This document shows, piece by piece, positions 41,623-50,492 of a stretch of 64,000 bases of DNA (position 1 is the first letter of the stretch; each line of letters starts with the position of its first letter). The DNA comes from Methylophaga sp. OBS1 (GTDB taxonomy: Bacteria > Pseudomonadota > Gammaproteobacteria > Nitrosococcales > Methylophagaceae): the NCBI RefSeq assembly GCF_026319365.1, contig NZ_JAPDMS010000001.1, positions 758,603 through 822,602 on the forward strand. The letters run 5' to 3'. The position numbers were made by a program, and so were the translations under genes. The notes under the pieces are model-generated. The model ran no database searches. It was not told where the DNA came from and saw only the letters and a list, made by a program, of their open reading frames with translations.

Positions 41623-42174
41623 ATGTCAGAACCAGTCTGGTTTAGAACCGGTGAGGCCACCGTGTTCGCAAGTGATGATCAGGGTACCGATGCGATGCCC
41701 GAGATTTTGATTGGTAGTGTTAAAGGTCCGGCAGGTATGGCCTTTGCCAACCTGATGGGACAAACAGAGGGGCATACCCGAATGTTTGCCATCCGTGCCA
41801 CCAATCAACAGGTCAAACCGGCCACTATGATTGTGCCCAAAGTCACGATTAAATCCGGTGCTTATGTCGCCCTGTTTGGCGGCGTTGTCCAATCTGCAGT
41901 GGCTGATGCTGTCCTGGACAGTGTGATTGAAGGCGTAATCCCGAAAGAACAGGCAGAAGAACTCTGCATCATTGCCATGATCTGGATTTCGCCGGAAGCG
42001 GCGGCGAATCCTGATGTCGATCGTAAAGACCTTTATCGGACTAATTACGAGGCGATGAAACTGGCGATTCAACGTGCCATGACGGGATCACCGAGCATTG
42101 ATGCGTTGATTGAAAACCGCAACACCATACATCACGAAATGTATAACCCGGAGACGGGTGAGTCACTCTGGTAG
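41623..42174 (+). CDS. Divergent formaldehyde-activating enzyme (Fae) homologue
   Basis: 183 residues of the Fae family. Genuine Fae condenses formaldehyde with tetrahydromethanopterin. Preserved family blocks are 'ILIGSVKGPAGMAFANLMGQ', 'GHTRMFAIR', 'KPATMIVPKVTIKSG', 'AVADAVLDSVIEGVIPKEQAEEL', 'ISPEAA' and 'TNYEAMKLAIQRAMTG'. The Fae catalytic histidine of 'VAHIDLIIG' is replaced: the query reads 'DAMPEILIG', so M25 sits at the His position and E27 at the Asp; the Gln of 'AVQMFG' is A83. Lys and Thr of 'PKVTI' remain. There are about three extra residues before M25. It is alone, not in a methanopterin cluster. GGAG lies seven bases upstream of the ATG. A role other than classical formaldehyde condensation is likely. 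Confidence 0.87.
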   Translation: MSEPVWFRTGEATVFASDDQGTDAMPEILIGSVKGPAGMAFANLMGQTEGHTRMFAIRATNQQVKPATMIVPKVTIKSGAYVALFGGVVQSAVADAVLDSVIEGVIPKEQAEELCIIAMIWISPEAAANPDVDRKDLYRTNYEAMKLAIQRAMTGSPSIDALIENRNTIHHEMYNPETGESLW

Positions 42175-42220
42175 GCTTAGGCTATCGACAGTCAGCCAAT
42201 ACAGGCTGACTGTTGATGTC

Positions 42221-44335
42221 TCAATGCACCGTGTTCACTGCAGCATCCTGATTCAGGCGTTCCAGCTTTTTAGCGATGACATCAAGTAACTTGCGGTACT
42301 GGGTTTCCGCTATCTGAAAGTCATCAGCGGCATCTTTTTCATCACCACATTTCAGCAGTGTCAGACAATTGCTGATCAGATAGGAAAGTCGGCTGTATTC
42401 CTGGTCAAGATAGTGCAGAAAAGTATGTTCTATGAAATGTACATGAAACGCTTTTTTCAGCCAGAAGCGGCAGTGGCTGTTCTCGCTGAAAATAGTATCG
42501 GGGCGAACTGCCCGACGCAGCGGATCCGAAGGCAGGATACGACGTTTTGCGTGTTCCACCTCAACATCAAGAAAATGAGCAAATAAGCGAAGCTGGGAAA
42601 CTCTCAAACAACTGATGCTGCGATATTCTTCCAGCAAAAGAGCAGGGGCGACGAAATCGCAAGACCAGGTCAGTACTTCATCAGCGGGTATCGGTCTGGA
42701 AATGGCATAACCCTGCACCATTTTACAGCCCATGCAAAGTAAGATCTGACCATGCTTAAGAGATTCGACGCCTTCGGCTATTACATCAATATCGAAGGAA
42801 GTCGCCAGAGAAATTACGCTTTCGACAATTTTGAAATCATTAGGGTCATTGAGCATATTCCGAACAAATGACTGGTCGATTTTTACTGAGCTGATCGGTA
42901 GCGTTCGAATATGACTCAGGGAGGAATAACCTGTACCAAAGTCATCCAGGGCTGTTGTGATATTGAGCTGTTCTTTACAGGCATGTATGACGTTTTTGAT
43001 TGTAGACAGCTCATCGAGTGCATGGCTCTCAAGAATCTCTATTTGGAAATAACTCAGATCCAATTCCGGAAAGTCATGACAAATCTTTCTCAACGCTTCA
43101 ACAAAATTGCCGCGGGCAAGTTGATAAGCAGAAAGATTGACACTGACGGTGACTTTCATTCCATGCTCATGCCATCTTTGAAGCTCTGTCAGCGCTTCAT
43201 GTATGACCCACAAGCCCAGACTGATCTCAACTTCTGACTCATTGATCGAGGGAAGAAATTCCAGCGGCATTAACAACCCTTTTTCCGGGTGCTGCCAACG
43301 AACCAGTGCTTCAAAACCGATCAATTCACCGTTGGCAATGTTTAATTTGGGCTGAAAATGAAGTCTTAACTGACCTTCATGTATCGCTGTGAGTACCTCA
43401 GGTTGATTAAAGCTATGTCGCGAATTTTGATTGACCAGATTGGCATCGCCATACATAGAGATGCTGTTTTTACCACTGTTCTTGACTCTGTAAAGTGTCT
43501 GATCGGCGTGATCAATCAAGGACTCGAGTGAGCCACGATCAAAGGGATACAAAGTATAACCAATAGAAACACCGATATTGATAATATTGCCCTCAATTTC
43601 ATAGGGCTGGCTCAATACATTGAGAATTTTATGCAACAGGTTTTCGCAGTCCTGCCGGTTGTGAAGCTCTCCAAGTAAAAGTACAAACTCATCGCCACCA
43701 TAGCGTGAAGCAGTATCCTGCTCGCGTATGGTTTTTTCTATCCGGTGTGTTAATTCAATCAGCAACAAATCGCCCACGTAATGACCATAGGTGTCATTCA
43801 CGGGTTTAAAATCATCCAGGTCCAGAAAACACACAGCCAGCATTTCCTGCATCCGATCACTTTTGGCTACAGCACGATCAAACCGGTCTTCCAGCAGATT
43901 ACGATTGGGCAGCTTAGTCAAGGAGTCATAGTGAGCGAGTTTTTCCAGGGTGGCATGATGCTCTTTCATTTTGGTGATGTCAGACATCATTCCAATGTAA
44001 ATCGGTGGCTGATCGTCACTGAGTTTTAAACGATTGACTGTCAGAAGTTCTGCATAAAACTCGCCGTGTTTATTACGATTCCAAACCTCTCCCTGCCACC
44101 AGCCTTGTTCTCGGATTGTTTGCCACATCCGCCCATAGAAATCGGTATCATGCTTACCTGAACTGAGCATACTCGGGTTGTTACCCAGAAGTTCACTCCG
44201 ACTGTACCCGGTGATTCGGCAAAAAGCGTCATTACAGGCAATCATGTTGACCTTTTCATCGGTCACGATAATCCCTTCCTGGGAGCGTTTGAATATTTCT
44301 TCCAGAATCTCAGGGTGATTTTTCAGGTTGAGCAT
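42221..44335 (-). CDS. PAS-GGDEF-EAL protein with C-terminal His/Cys helical domain
   Basis: 704 residues without a signal or membrane helix. PAS (about 8-125: 'IIVTDEKVNMIACNDAFCRITGYSRSELLGNNPSML'), GGDEF (about 135-300, intact 'RYGGDEFVLLL' with REQD inhibitory site), EAL (about 325-565, 'FEALVRWQHPEKG', 'DDFGTGYSSLSHIRTLPISSVKIDQSFV') and a last helical domain of about 130 residues. That tail has 'EVEHAKRRI', 'ENSHCRFWLKKAFH' and 'FIEHTFLHYLDQEY', spacing that recalls the zinc-binding CZB domain (His, Cys, His-x3-His); this assignment is tentative. It lies 22 bases downstream of a PAS chemoreceptor gene, so both are probably one transcript. Confidence 0.9.
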   Translation of the reverse strand: MLNLKNHPEILEEIFKRSQEGIIVTDEKVNMIACNDAFCRITGYSRSELLGNNPSMLSSGKHDTDFYGRMWQTIREQGWWQGEVWNRNKHGEFYAELLTVNRLKLSDDQPPIYIGMMSDITKMKEHHATLEKLAHYDSLTKLPNRNLLEDRFDRAVAKSDRMQEMLAVCFLDLDDFKPVNDTYGHYVGDLLLIELTHRIEKTIREQDTASRYGGDEFVLLLGELHNRQDCENLLHKILNVLSQPYEIEGNIINIGVSIGYTLYPFDRGSLESLIDHADQTLYRVKNSGKNSISMYGDANLVNQNSRHSFNQPEVLTAIHEGQLRLHFQPKLNIANGELIGFEALVRWQHPEKGLLMPLEFLPSINESEVEISLGLWVIHEALTELQRWHEHGMKVTVSVNLSAYQLARGNFVEALRKICHDFPELDLSYFQIEILESHALDELSTIKNVIHACKEQLNITTALDDFGTGYSSLSHIRTLPISSVKIDQSFVRNMLNDPNDFKIVESVISLATSFDIDVIAEGVESLKHGQILLCMGCKMVQGYAISRPIPADEVLTWSCDFVAPALLLEEYRSISCLRVSQLRLFAHFLDVEVEHAKRRILPSDPLRRAVRPDTIFSENSHCRFWLKKAFHVHFIEHTFLHYLDQEYSRLSYLISNCLTLLKCGDEKDAADDFQIAETQYRKLLDVIAKKLERLNQDAAVNTVH

Positions 44336-44357
44336 ACAATTACCGTTATCGTTCCCT

Positions 44358-45932
44358 TCAGTCGGTTTGTTTCGCCCAGAACTGTGTCGTCAGCTCTTTG
44401 AAGTTTGAGATAACTTGATTCATGTGATCACTGATGGTCACGGTGTTATCTGCTTCTTTATAATTACGATCAGAAGAGTCTCTGATGGTGTGAATACTTT
44501 TGTTGATTTCTTCAGAGACCTGACTTTGTTGTTCTACAGCGGCTGCAATTTGTCGCGTCATATCATTGATATTTTCAATGGTGTGCATGATGTGTTTAAA
44601 AGCGTCAACAATCTCCTCACCTTGCCTGGCGCTCACCTCAGCGTGACTAATACCTTTTTCCATGGCTTTCACGGCCGTGGTGGCATCATCTTGTAAACGC
44701 TCCATCATGCTACGAATTTCTTCGGTCGATAACCGGGTTCGACTGGCCAGAGAACGGACTTCATCTGCTACTACGGCAAAGCCACGACCCGCGTCGCCGG
44801 CCCGTGCAGCCTCAATTGCCGCATTAAGGGCCAGAAGGTTTGTTTGCTCGGAAATATCATTGATCACATCCAGCACAATGGCGATATTCTGACTGCTTTT
44901 TTCCAGTGCCTTAATAGTGTCTGAGGCATTGACCAGGCTTTCCTGCAGCTGCTTGTTGATTTCTGTGCTGGTGTTGATGACAGCCTGACCTTTTTCAACA
45001 GCCTGTAAGCCCTCATTGGCCATCGAACTGGTACTTTGTGCACTTTGGGATACTTCCTGAATCGATGCCACCATTTCATTGATCGCTGTAGCAACCTGTT
45101 CAGTCTCGTTAAACTGCTGTTCGGCATAACCTTTAGAGGCAATGATGGCGTCTCCAAGTGACTGTGTTTTATGACCCATTGCACCTGCACTATCCGCGAT
45201 ACGTCCAACCAGTCCGGCTGTTTCTGACTCCAGAAAGCGCATAGCGAGCATCAGATTGCCGACTTCATCCTGCCGACCGGTATAAACATACCGTGCAACC
45301 GGATCATCAACAATTTCGACGGCATGCTTGAACAAGTCATTCAGAGCCTGACTTGAGCGCCATAGGCCGGCTATTGAGATTAGAAGGGCGATAAAAACTA
45401 ATAAGAGAGGAGGGAGGAAAGGAAAAGAGAAACTTAGTAACAGCGCGGAGACGATGGGTAAACCGGCCCAAAGCATCAATACTGTTCGAAAAGATAAGTT
45501 GTTTTTGAGCGCTTTCATCTTTTTGCCTGCTCTAAGGCCTTGGTATAGATGTTGGGCTCTTTCTACCCGTTCAGGTGACGGTTTCCGTCTGACGGATTGG
45601 TATTCGAGTTCTCCGTTATCCCTGACTGTGGGGGTGACATAAGCATCCACCCAATAATGGTTTCCATTTTTGCAGCGGTTTTTGACCAGACCCATCCAGG
45701 ATTGGCCGGACTTAACCCTGCCCCAGAGCATGGAGAATGCCTCCGGAGGCATATCCGGATGACGAACGGTATTGTGACTTTTTCCGATTAACTCTGCTTC
45801 TGTGAACCCACTGATTTCAATAAAGTCTTTATTGACATAGCTAATAATTCCCTTACTATTTGTGGTGGAAAGAATATTGGCTTGACTCGAATAACTTTCT
45901 TCCACCTGAGTAACTGGTTCATTAATCTTCAT
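44358..45932 (-). CDS. PAS-containing methyl-accepting chemotaxis protein (Aer-like)
   Basis: About 524 residues, start [17 protein letters not shown] with GAGG upstream. PAS domain 10-115 ('[37 protein letters not shown]', '[14 protein letters not shown]', the Aer FAD-PAS pattern), a hydrophobic pair near 155-200, HAMP-like region, and the MCP signalling tip '[48 protein letters not shown]'. Probably an energy or redox taxis receptor working from the cytoplasmic face. Its operon mate is the PAS-GGDEF-EAL gene, and it is divergent from a LysR gene. No other chemotaxis genes are in the window. Confidence 0.92.
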   Translation of the reverse strand: MKINEPVTQVEESYSSQANILSTTNSKGIISYVNKDFIEISGFTEAELIGKSHNTVRHPDMPPEAFSMLWGRVKSGQSWMGLVKNRCKNGNHYWVDAYVTPTVRDNGELEYQSVRRKPSPERVERAQHLYQGLRAGKKMKALKNNLSFRTVLMLWAGLPIVSALLLSFSFPFLPPLLLVFIALLISIAGLWRSSQALNDLFKHAVEIVDDPVARYVYTGRQDEVGNLMLAMRFLESETAGLVGRIADSAGAMGHKTQSLGDAIIASKGYAEQQFNETEQVATAINEMVASIQEVSQSAQSTSSMANEGLQAVEKGQAVINTSTEINKQLQESLVNASDTIKALEKSSQNIAIVLDVINDISEQTNLLALNAAIEAARAGDAGRGFAVVADEVRSLASRTRLSTEEIRSMMERLQDDATTAVKAMEKGISHAEVSARQGEEIVDAFKHIMHTIENINDMTRQIAAAVEQQSQVSEEINKSIHTIRDSSDRNYKEADNTVTISDHMNQVISNFKELTTQFWAKQTD

Positions 45933-46014
45933 GGCTGGCCTCACATTTCAACAGCCGCTTAATCTCCAGCAGAAGGGTTCACAGAGATAAGCAAGTGTCA
46001 GGAACCTCTCGTTA

Positions 46015-46041
46015 ACATTTTTTCACAAGGTGAAAAAATGT
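46015..46041. promoter_or_regulatory. Long perfect inverted repeat in the MCP/LysR divergent region
   Basis: ACATTTTTTCAC-aag-GTGAAAAAATGT: twelve perfect pairs with a three-base centre, in a 158-base divergent promoter region, about 50 bases before the LysR start. It is a good operator candidate; as RNA it could also fold into a hairpin with a U-run. Confidence 0.6.
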
Positions 46042-46090
46042 GACGTAGTCGAGGTTATAAGCTATTTACTGGAAAGGTCTAATACTAAAT

Positions 46091-47068
46091 ATGAATCAGC
46101 TGATTGCTCGGGGTTATCAGTTTAAATTTGACCTGAAACAACTCAGGTCTTTTCTTGCTGTAGCTGAAAAACTCAGCTTCAGGGGGGCCGCTGAAGCACT
46201 ATTCATTTCACAGCCAGCATTATCGAAACATATTGCTCAACTTGAGGCTGCTTTGGAGTGCAAGTTGTTTATCAGAGATAAAAATTCGGTCGTGCTGACA
46301 AACGCGGGTAAGGCTTTATATAGCACGCTGCCAATCGTGCTGGAGCAGCTGCAGCAGACCGTCGCCTCATTGAAAACCAGAGAGGAGGGAGCCGAAACCA
46401 TCAAGATTGGCTATACCTGTGCTGCGATGGCTAGTTTCTTCCCTGGTCTGATCAGAGAGGTCAGACAGGCACTGCCTGCGTGTGAATTCGAGTTTTCAGA
46501 AGCAATGACGGACAAGTTGATTGAGGATGTCACACAACAGCATCTGCATGGTGCCTTTATCATGTCACGGCCTGAAGATCCCAAGTTAAAGCGAATTGAT
46601 ATCAGATCGGAACCTTTAGGTCTGATGCTACCGGATAACCATTTTCTCGCTATGATGAAAGAAGTGTCATTATCATCCCTGGCAAAGGAGACACTAATCC
46701 TCTTCCCCAGGCAAATGAATCCAATGCTTTTCGACGACATCATTCAACATTGCGAGCAGTCAGGCTTTTACCCTAAAAAAATTGTTGAAGCGCAGTCTGG
46801 CCATGCTGCTATTGGTTTTGTGGCAGCCGGTGCAGGAATTGCCTTTATTGTCCATTCTATGGCAACGGCCTGTCTCAAAGGCACCTGTTTCAGACCACTG
46901 ACATCACCGGCCCCCCGGATTAAGTATAGTTTTATCACTCATCCACAGGCCGAGGGTGAATGGCTGAATGTCTTCGAACAACAAATACAGCAAATGCTCT
47001 GTCCAAAGCGCCGAAGCAGTCAGGCGACTGAGCATGGGGATAAAAGTACAGAGATGCTTTTAGATTGA
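46091..47068 (+). CDS. LysR-family transcriptional regulator
   Basis: 325 residues. Winged helix near 14-75 ('FDLKQLRSFLAVAEKLSFRGAAEALFISQPALSKHIAQLEAALECKLFIRD') followed by a substrate-binding effector domain ('IKIGYTCAAMASFFPGLIREVRQALP', 'EAQSGHAAIGFVAAGAGIAFIV'). The BenM/CatM-like effector segment suggests a small organic acid ligand, unproved. It lies divergent from the chemoreceptor gene with an inverted repeat between, so control of that operon is possible. No ribosome site is evident before the ATG. Confidence 0.88.
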   Translation: MNQLIARGYQFKFDLKQLRSFLAVAEKLSFRGAAEALFISQPALSKHIAQLEAALECKLFIRDKNSVVLTNAGKALYSTLPIVLEQLQQTVASLKTREEGAETIKIGYTCAAMASFFPGLIREVRQALPACEFEFSEAMTDKLIEDVTQQHLHGAFIMSRPEDPKLKRIDIRSEPLGLMLPDNHFLAMMKEVSLSSLAKETLILFPRQMNPMLFDDIIQHCEQSGFYPKKIVEAQSGHAAIGFVAAGAGIAFIVHSMATACLKGTCFRPLTSPAPRIKYSFITHPQAEGEWLNVFEQQIQQMLCPKRRSSQATEHGDKSTEMLLD

Positions 47069-47172
47069 GACCAGATCAAAGCTGGGATGGATTAAAAAAA
47101 CGACCTGATTGACCTTCAGAGGTGAATTTAAGGTACTGGTTTTCCTATCAATTCAGGTCTATAGTGGTTTTA

Positions 47173-47188
47173 TGTGAACCAGTTAACA
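47173..47188. promoter_or_regulatory. 16-bp palindromic site, copy A
   Basis: TGTGAACCAGTTAACA lies directly before the response-regulator gene (7 bases upstream of its ATG). With the copy at 53166-53181 (TGTGAACTGGTTAACA) it fits the palindrome TGTnAAC-YR-GTTnACA; the next five bases AAATA are also shared. A binding site for a common regulator is the simplest reading. Confidence 0.5.
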
Positions 47189-47195
47189 AAATACT

Positions 47196-48164
47196 ATGAA
47201 AGTGTTGATTGTTGATGATGCAGAAATCGACTCTTTAATCTGTCAGAAGATAGTTGAAAGCCTCGATTATCGGCCAATAGCCGTTTCCTCGGCTTCAGAA
47301 GCACTGGAAATTCTTCAAAAACCAGGGGCGCCGGACATTATTGTTATGGACTGGTTCATGCCGGAAGTGACCGGTATAGCGCTTTGTGAGCATATCCGAA
47401 GTATGCACCTGATGGTTGAACCCTTTATTCTGATGATGACAGCCAATACAGATCGACATGCTGAGGCGGAAGCGCTCAATGCGGGGGCTGACGATTTTAT
47501 TTCAAAACCAGTCAATCGAATTGACATGGAGGCCAAGCTCAGGCTGGGACGACGCCTGATAAAAACCCAGTTGGAGTTGCTTGTAGCTAATCAAAAGTTG
47601 CAGGAAAAGCTGCAGATTGATGCCGTTACCGGGATTATGAACCGCCAATCCGGACTCAAGGCAATCAGTTCAGCCCTGTCAAGGTTGTCCCGGCAGAAAC
47701 AAAAGCAGGGACTGCTGGTTCATTGCCATGTTCGGCTCAGTCATGAAAAGCACAGTTCTTTTATGCATGAAGTGCATGACAAAATATACATCCAACTGGC
47801 TCATCAGTTAGCTCAGATTTTGAGGCAGAGCGATGTTGTGGTGAGATTCAGAGATGACGAGTTTCTATTTTTTGCAGAGAGTGATGCTGATAGTCATCAA
47901 AACCTCATGCAACGTATTGAAAGGGCCATCATGCGCGATTATCCCAGCGAAGATGAAGAGGGGGCCTCTTCCTTGATAGCCGGGCTGGTGATTAGACCTG
48001 AACAGGCCATGACGCCGGTCGAGAATCTCTTGCAACAGACAGAAATCATCCTCAGTAATCTTCATGCTGACGGCAAGACCGCCGAGTTAATTTCTCTTCC
48101 AGCACAGCGCAATACCCGTGTTGTTGATTTTTCTGATTACCGGCGGGCGCAGGGTAAGCTCTAG
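47196..48164 (+). CDS. Response regulator with degenerate GGDEF domain
   Basis: 322 residues. Receiver domain 1-120 with the acidic pocket 'VLIVDDAE', phospho-acceptor Asp in 'DIIVMDWFMPEVTG' (about D52), 'MMTAN' and the Lys of 'ISKPVN'. A helical linker follows, then a GGDEF-fold domain whose signature is 'RFRDDEFLFF' in place of R-x-GGDEF; both glycines are gone, so cyclase activity is unlikely. It may bind GTP or c-di-GMP or act through protein contacts. No kinase gene is adjacent. No ribosome site is clear. A palindromic motif shared with the hemerythrin gene region precedes it. Confidence 0.86.
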   Translation: MKVLIVDDAEIDSLICQKIVESLDYRPIAVSSASEALEILQKPGAPDIIVMDWFMPEVTGIALCEHIRSMHLMVEPFILMMTANTDRHAEAEALNAGADDFISKPVNRIDMEAKLRLGRRLIKTQLELLVANQKLQEKLQIDAVTGIMNRQSGLKAISSALSRLSRQKQKQGLLVHCHVRLSHEKHSSFMHEVHDKIYIQLAHQLAQILRQSDVVVRFRDDEFLFFAESDADSHQNLMQRIERAIMRDYPSEDEEGASSLIAGLVIRPEQAMTPVENLLQQTEIILSNLHADGKTAELISLPAQRNTRVVDFSDYRRAQGKL

Positions 48165-48411
48165 GGTTCTCTCCCCGCCACTATTTCATCACACTGGAAC
48201 CTGACCAATAGTGTGATCTCCACAGCGGAGAGCACAATTCAAAATTCTGATGCGATTTCAAATCAGCAGATATCATGTCTGTGATATGGGATTACAGTCC
48301 GTCAAGTCTTTTGAAGAACTAACTTTCTCATTACTGATAGACGTTATGCAAAGTACGAGCACAGAAATCAGGCTGAAAAAGTTAGGATCGCAGACAATTA
48401 AAATAAGGAGC

Positions 48412-48732
48412 TTAAATCAGGGGTTCTGTCCCTTGCTGACGCTGCACACAGGCATTGAAAATCTGATCATGTATGGTATCGGCGTCGGTTTCGACCGGCT
48501 GGATGAATACGCGCTCGGCGATGAGGAGCAAATCTTTGCGGCCCTGGGACTCACTGTAGATCTGCATGATATTGGCTTCAAATTCTTTCCAGTTGTGTCC
48601 TTCTTTTTGTCGGATCTGCTGAATCTCATAAGCGGTACCAGCCTGGTAAGCGCAACTCGTGATATTGCTTCGTTCAATTGGGGCTGAAGCCAGGTTTGAG
48701 ACAGTCAGAATTAACAATGAAAGCGTAGTCAT
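48412..48732 (-). CDS. Secreted small protein of unknown function
   Basis: About 106 residues starting MTTLSLLILTVSNLASAPIERS, a signal peptide cut after ASA. The mature part holds two cysteines ('ITSCAYQAGTAYEIQQIRQKEGHNWKEFE', 'IFNACVQRQQG') likely to pair, the pattern of small periplasmic proteins sometimes found near envelope enzymes. An open frame on the other strand across the same bases looks like a shadow. No family recognised. Confidence 0.6.
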   Translation of the reverse strand: MTTLSLLILTVSNLASAPIERSNITSCAYQAGTAYEIQQIRQKEGHNWKEFEANIMQIYSESQGRKDLLLIAERVFIQPVETDADTIHDQIFNACVQRQQGTEPLI

Positions 48733-48918
48733 CTTTATTGCTCTTCTTAAGAGAAGCCTGATACTGAAGGTAGCGCGCAACAGAGTTTTTTACAAGCCTG
48801 TTTAGTGGGCTGTCATTATTTTACAAACCTCTCCAAAACCAGTTGTGGCGATGAATTAGGGTGTTCAGCTGCTTGAGCCGGCCTGGAAATACGAGACTGT
48901 TGATGTCATGTTAGCACC

Positions 48919-50277
48919 ATGCATCACTTCAGATTATTCATACTCATCCCGTTTATCATGCTGACCGGCTGCGGCGAGTCTCCACAAAGCGGAGAACAAC
49001 GCACGCTTGAGGAAATCAAAAGTTCTGGACAGCTCCGGGTTGTTACTCGTAACTCACCTACCACCTGGTATATCAATACCGATGAAGAGCCGACAGGCTT
49101 TGAGTATGACATGGGGCAACGATACAGCGAATTTTTGAATCTAGAGCCAAAGTTTATCGTTAAAGACAGTATTGGTGATATTTTTGATGCCCTGGAAAAC
49201 GGCAGTGCGGATGTGGCTGCGGCCGGCTTAACAGTTCTGCCATCAAGAAATCAGAAATTTCTTCCCGGACCGACTTACGATAGCGTTCATCAGGTGCTTG
49301 TTTGCCATCGGGATGGCTACAAGCCTGAAGGTTATGATGAGCTCTCTGAGGTCAGTATTACCGTTGTGGCAGACAGCAGTTATTCGGAAAGGCTGAGTGA
49401 AATCAAGCAGAACAGGAATCCTCAGCTTGAATGGCAGGAGACGGAGAAGCGCTCCACTGAAGAGTTACTTGAGCACGTCGCTGAGCAGAAACTGGACTGC
49501 ACTGTTGCCGATTCCACAATCATGCAAATCAATCGACGTTATTTCCCTGAGTTGCGCGTCATGATGCAACTGACCGAATCACAGTCTGTTGCACTGTACC
49601 TGCCCGCTGGCGCAGCTAAGCTACAGGCTGAGCTGAAACAATGGTTTAGTGAGTTTGAAAAAAGCAAAGCCATGAGCAAGCTGAGGGACCGCTACTTCGG
49701 TTACTTCAGAGAATTTGATTATGTCGATGTCAGTGTGCTGAAACGTCGTGTCGACAAACGTTTGCCACGTTATAAAAAGTTTTTCCGGGTGGCGGCAGAC
49801 AGATACGACTTGCCTTATCTGACTCTTATTGCCCAGGCATATCAGGAATCTCACTGGGACCCCGACGCAGTTTCACCCACTGGTGTCAAAGGCATCATGA
49901 TGTTGACAAGAAATACTGCCAAGGCCATGGATGTGGTGGATAGGACTGATGCCAAACAGAGTATCATCGGTGGCGCACGCTATTTGAGACGAATGATGGG
50001 GCGGTTTGATGACCGGGTGAAAGACCTCGACAGACTCTATCTCGGACTCGCTGCTTACAATATCGGTAGAGGTCACATGCATGATGCACAGTCACTGGCC
50101 AGGCAGCTCAATTTAAACCCCTATGAGTGGCATGATATGAAGCAGGTGCTGCCTTTACTCTCCCAGAAGAAGTACTATCAAAACTTAAAATACGGCTACG
50201 CCAGGGGGACTGAACCGGTCCGCTATGTGCAGCGTATCAGAGAGTATCAGCATATTCTTGAAAACGAATTGCAGTAG
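48919..50277 (+). CDS. mltF: Membrane-bound lytic transglycosylase F
   Basis: 452-residue outer-membrane lipoprotein (lipobox LTGC, Cys18) that cleaves peptidoglycan glycan strands. N-terminal SBP_bac_3-like regulatory module (about 30-265: 'GQLRVVTRNSPTTWYINTDEEPTGFEYDMGQRYSEFL', 'GSADVAAAGLTVLPSR') and a C-terminal SLT domain with catalytic Glu310 in 'AQAYQESHWDPDAVSPTGVKGIMMLT', then 'GGARYLRRMM', 'LAAYNIGRGHMHDA'. Domain order and length match MltF. Monocistronic. Confidence 0.95.
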   Translation: MHHFRLFILIPFIMLTGCGESPQSGEQRTLEEIKSSGQLRVVTRNSPTTWYINTDEEPTGFEYDMGQRYSEFLNLEPKFIVKDSIGDIFDALENGSADVAAAGLTVLPSRNQKFLPGPTYDSVHQVLVCHRDGYKPEGYDELSEVSITVVADSSYSERLSEIKQNRNPQLEWQETEKRSTEELLEHVAEQKLDCTVADSTIMQINRRYFPELRVMMQLTESQSVALYLPAGAAKLQAELKQWFSEFEKSKAMSKLRDRYFGYFREFDYVDVSVLKRRVDKRLPRYKKFFRVAADRYDLPYLTLIAQAYQESHWDPDAVSPTGVKGIMMLTRNTAKAMDVVDRTDAKQSIIGGARYLRRMMGRFDDRVKDLDRLYLGLAAYNIGRGHMHDAQSLARQLNLNPYEWHDMKQVLPLLSQKKYYQNLKYGYARGTEPVRYVQRIREYQHILENELQ

Positions 50278-50492
50278 TTTCAACCCTCATTCTTTGTGGC
50301 TGATATTGTGGCAGCATCCATATTGAGCTTGGTTAGGGGAGAGTGGGGCTCTCACCTCAATGATGCTCAATTTTTATGATGACAAATCACCATTCATGGG
50401 GTGGGTGAAGCACACCTTCCAGCTTTTCATTGGATCAGGGACTTTTTCAAGTTTCAGCCTGTCTTTATTTCGTTACCAAGAGAGAGGGAATT

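Noticed and set aside
48250..48687. Plus-strand frame of 145 codons
   Set aside because: It covers the opposite strand of a signal-peptide-bearing minus-strand gene, and its own start has no ribosome site.
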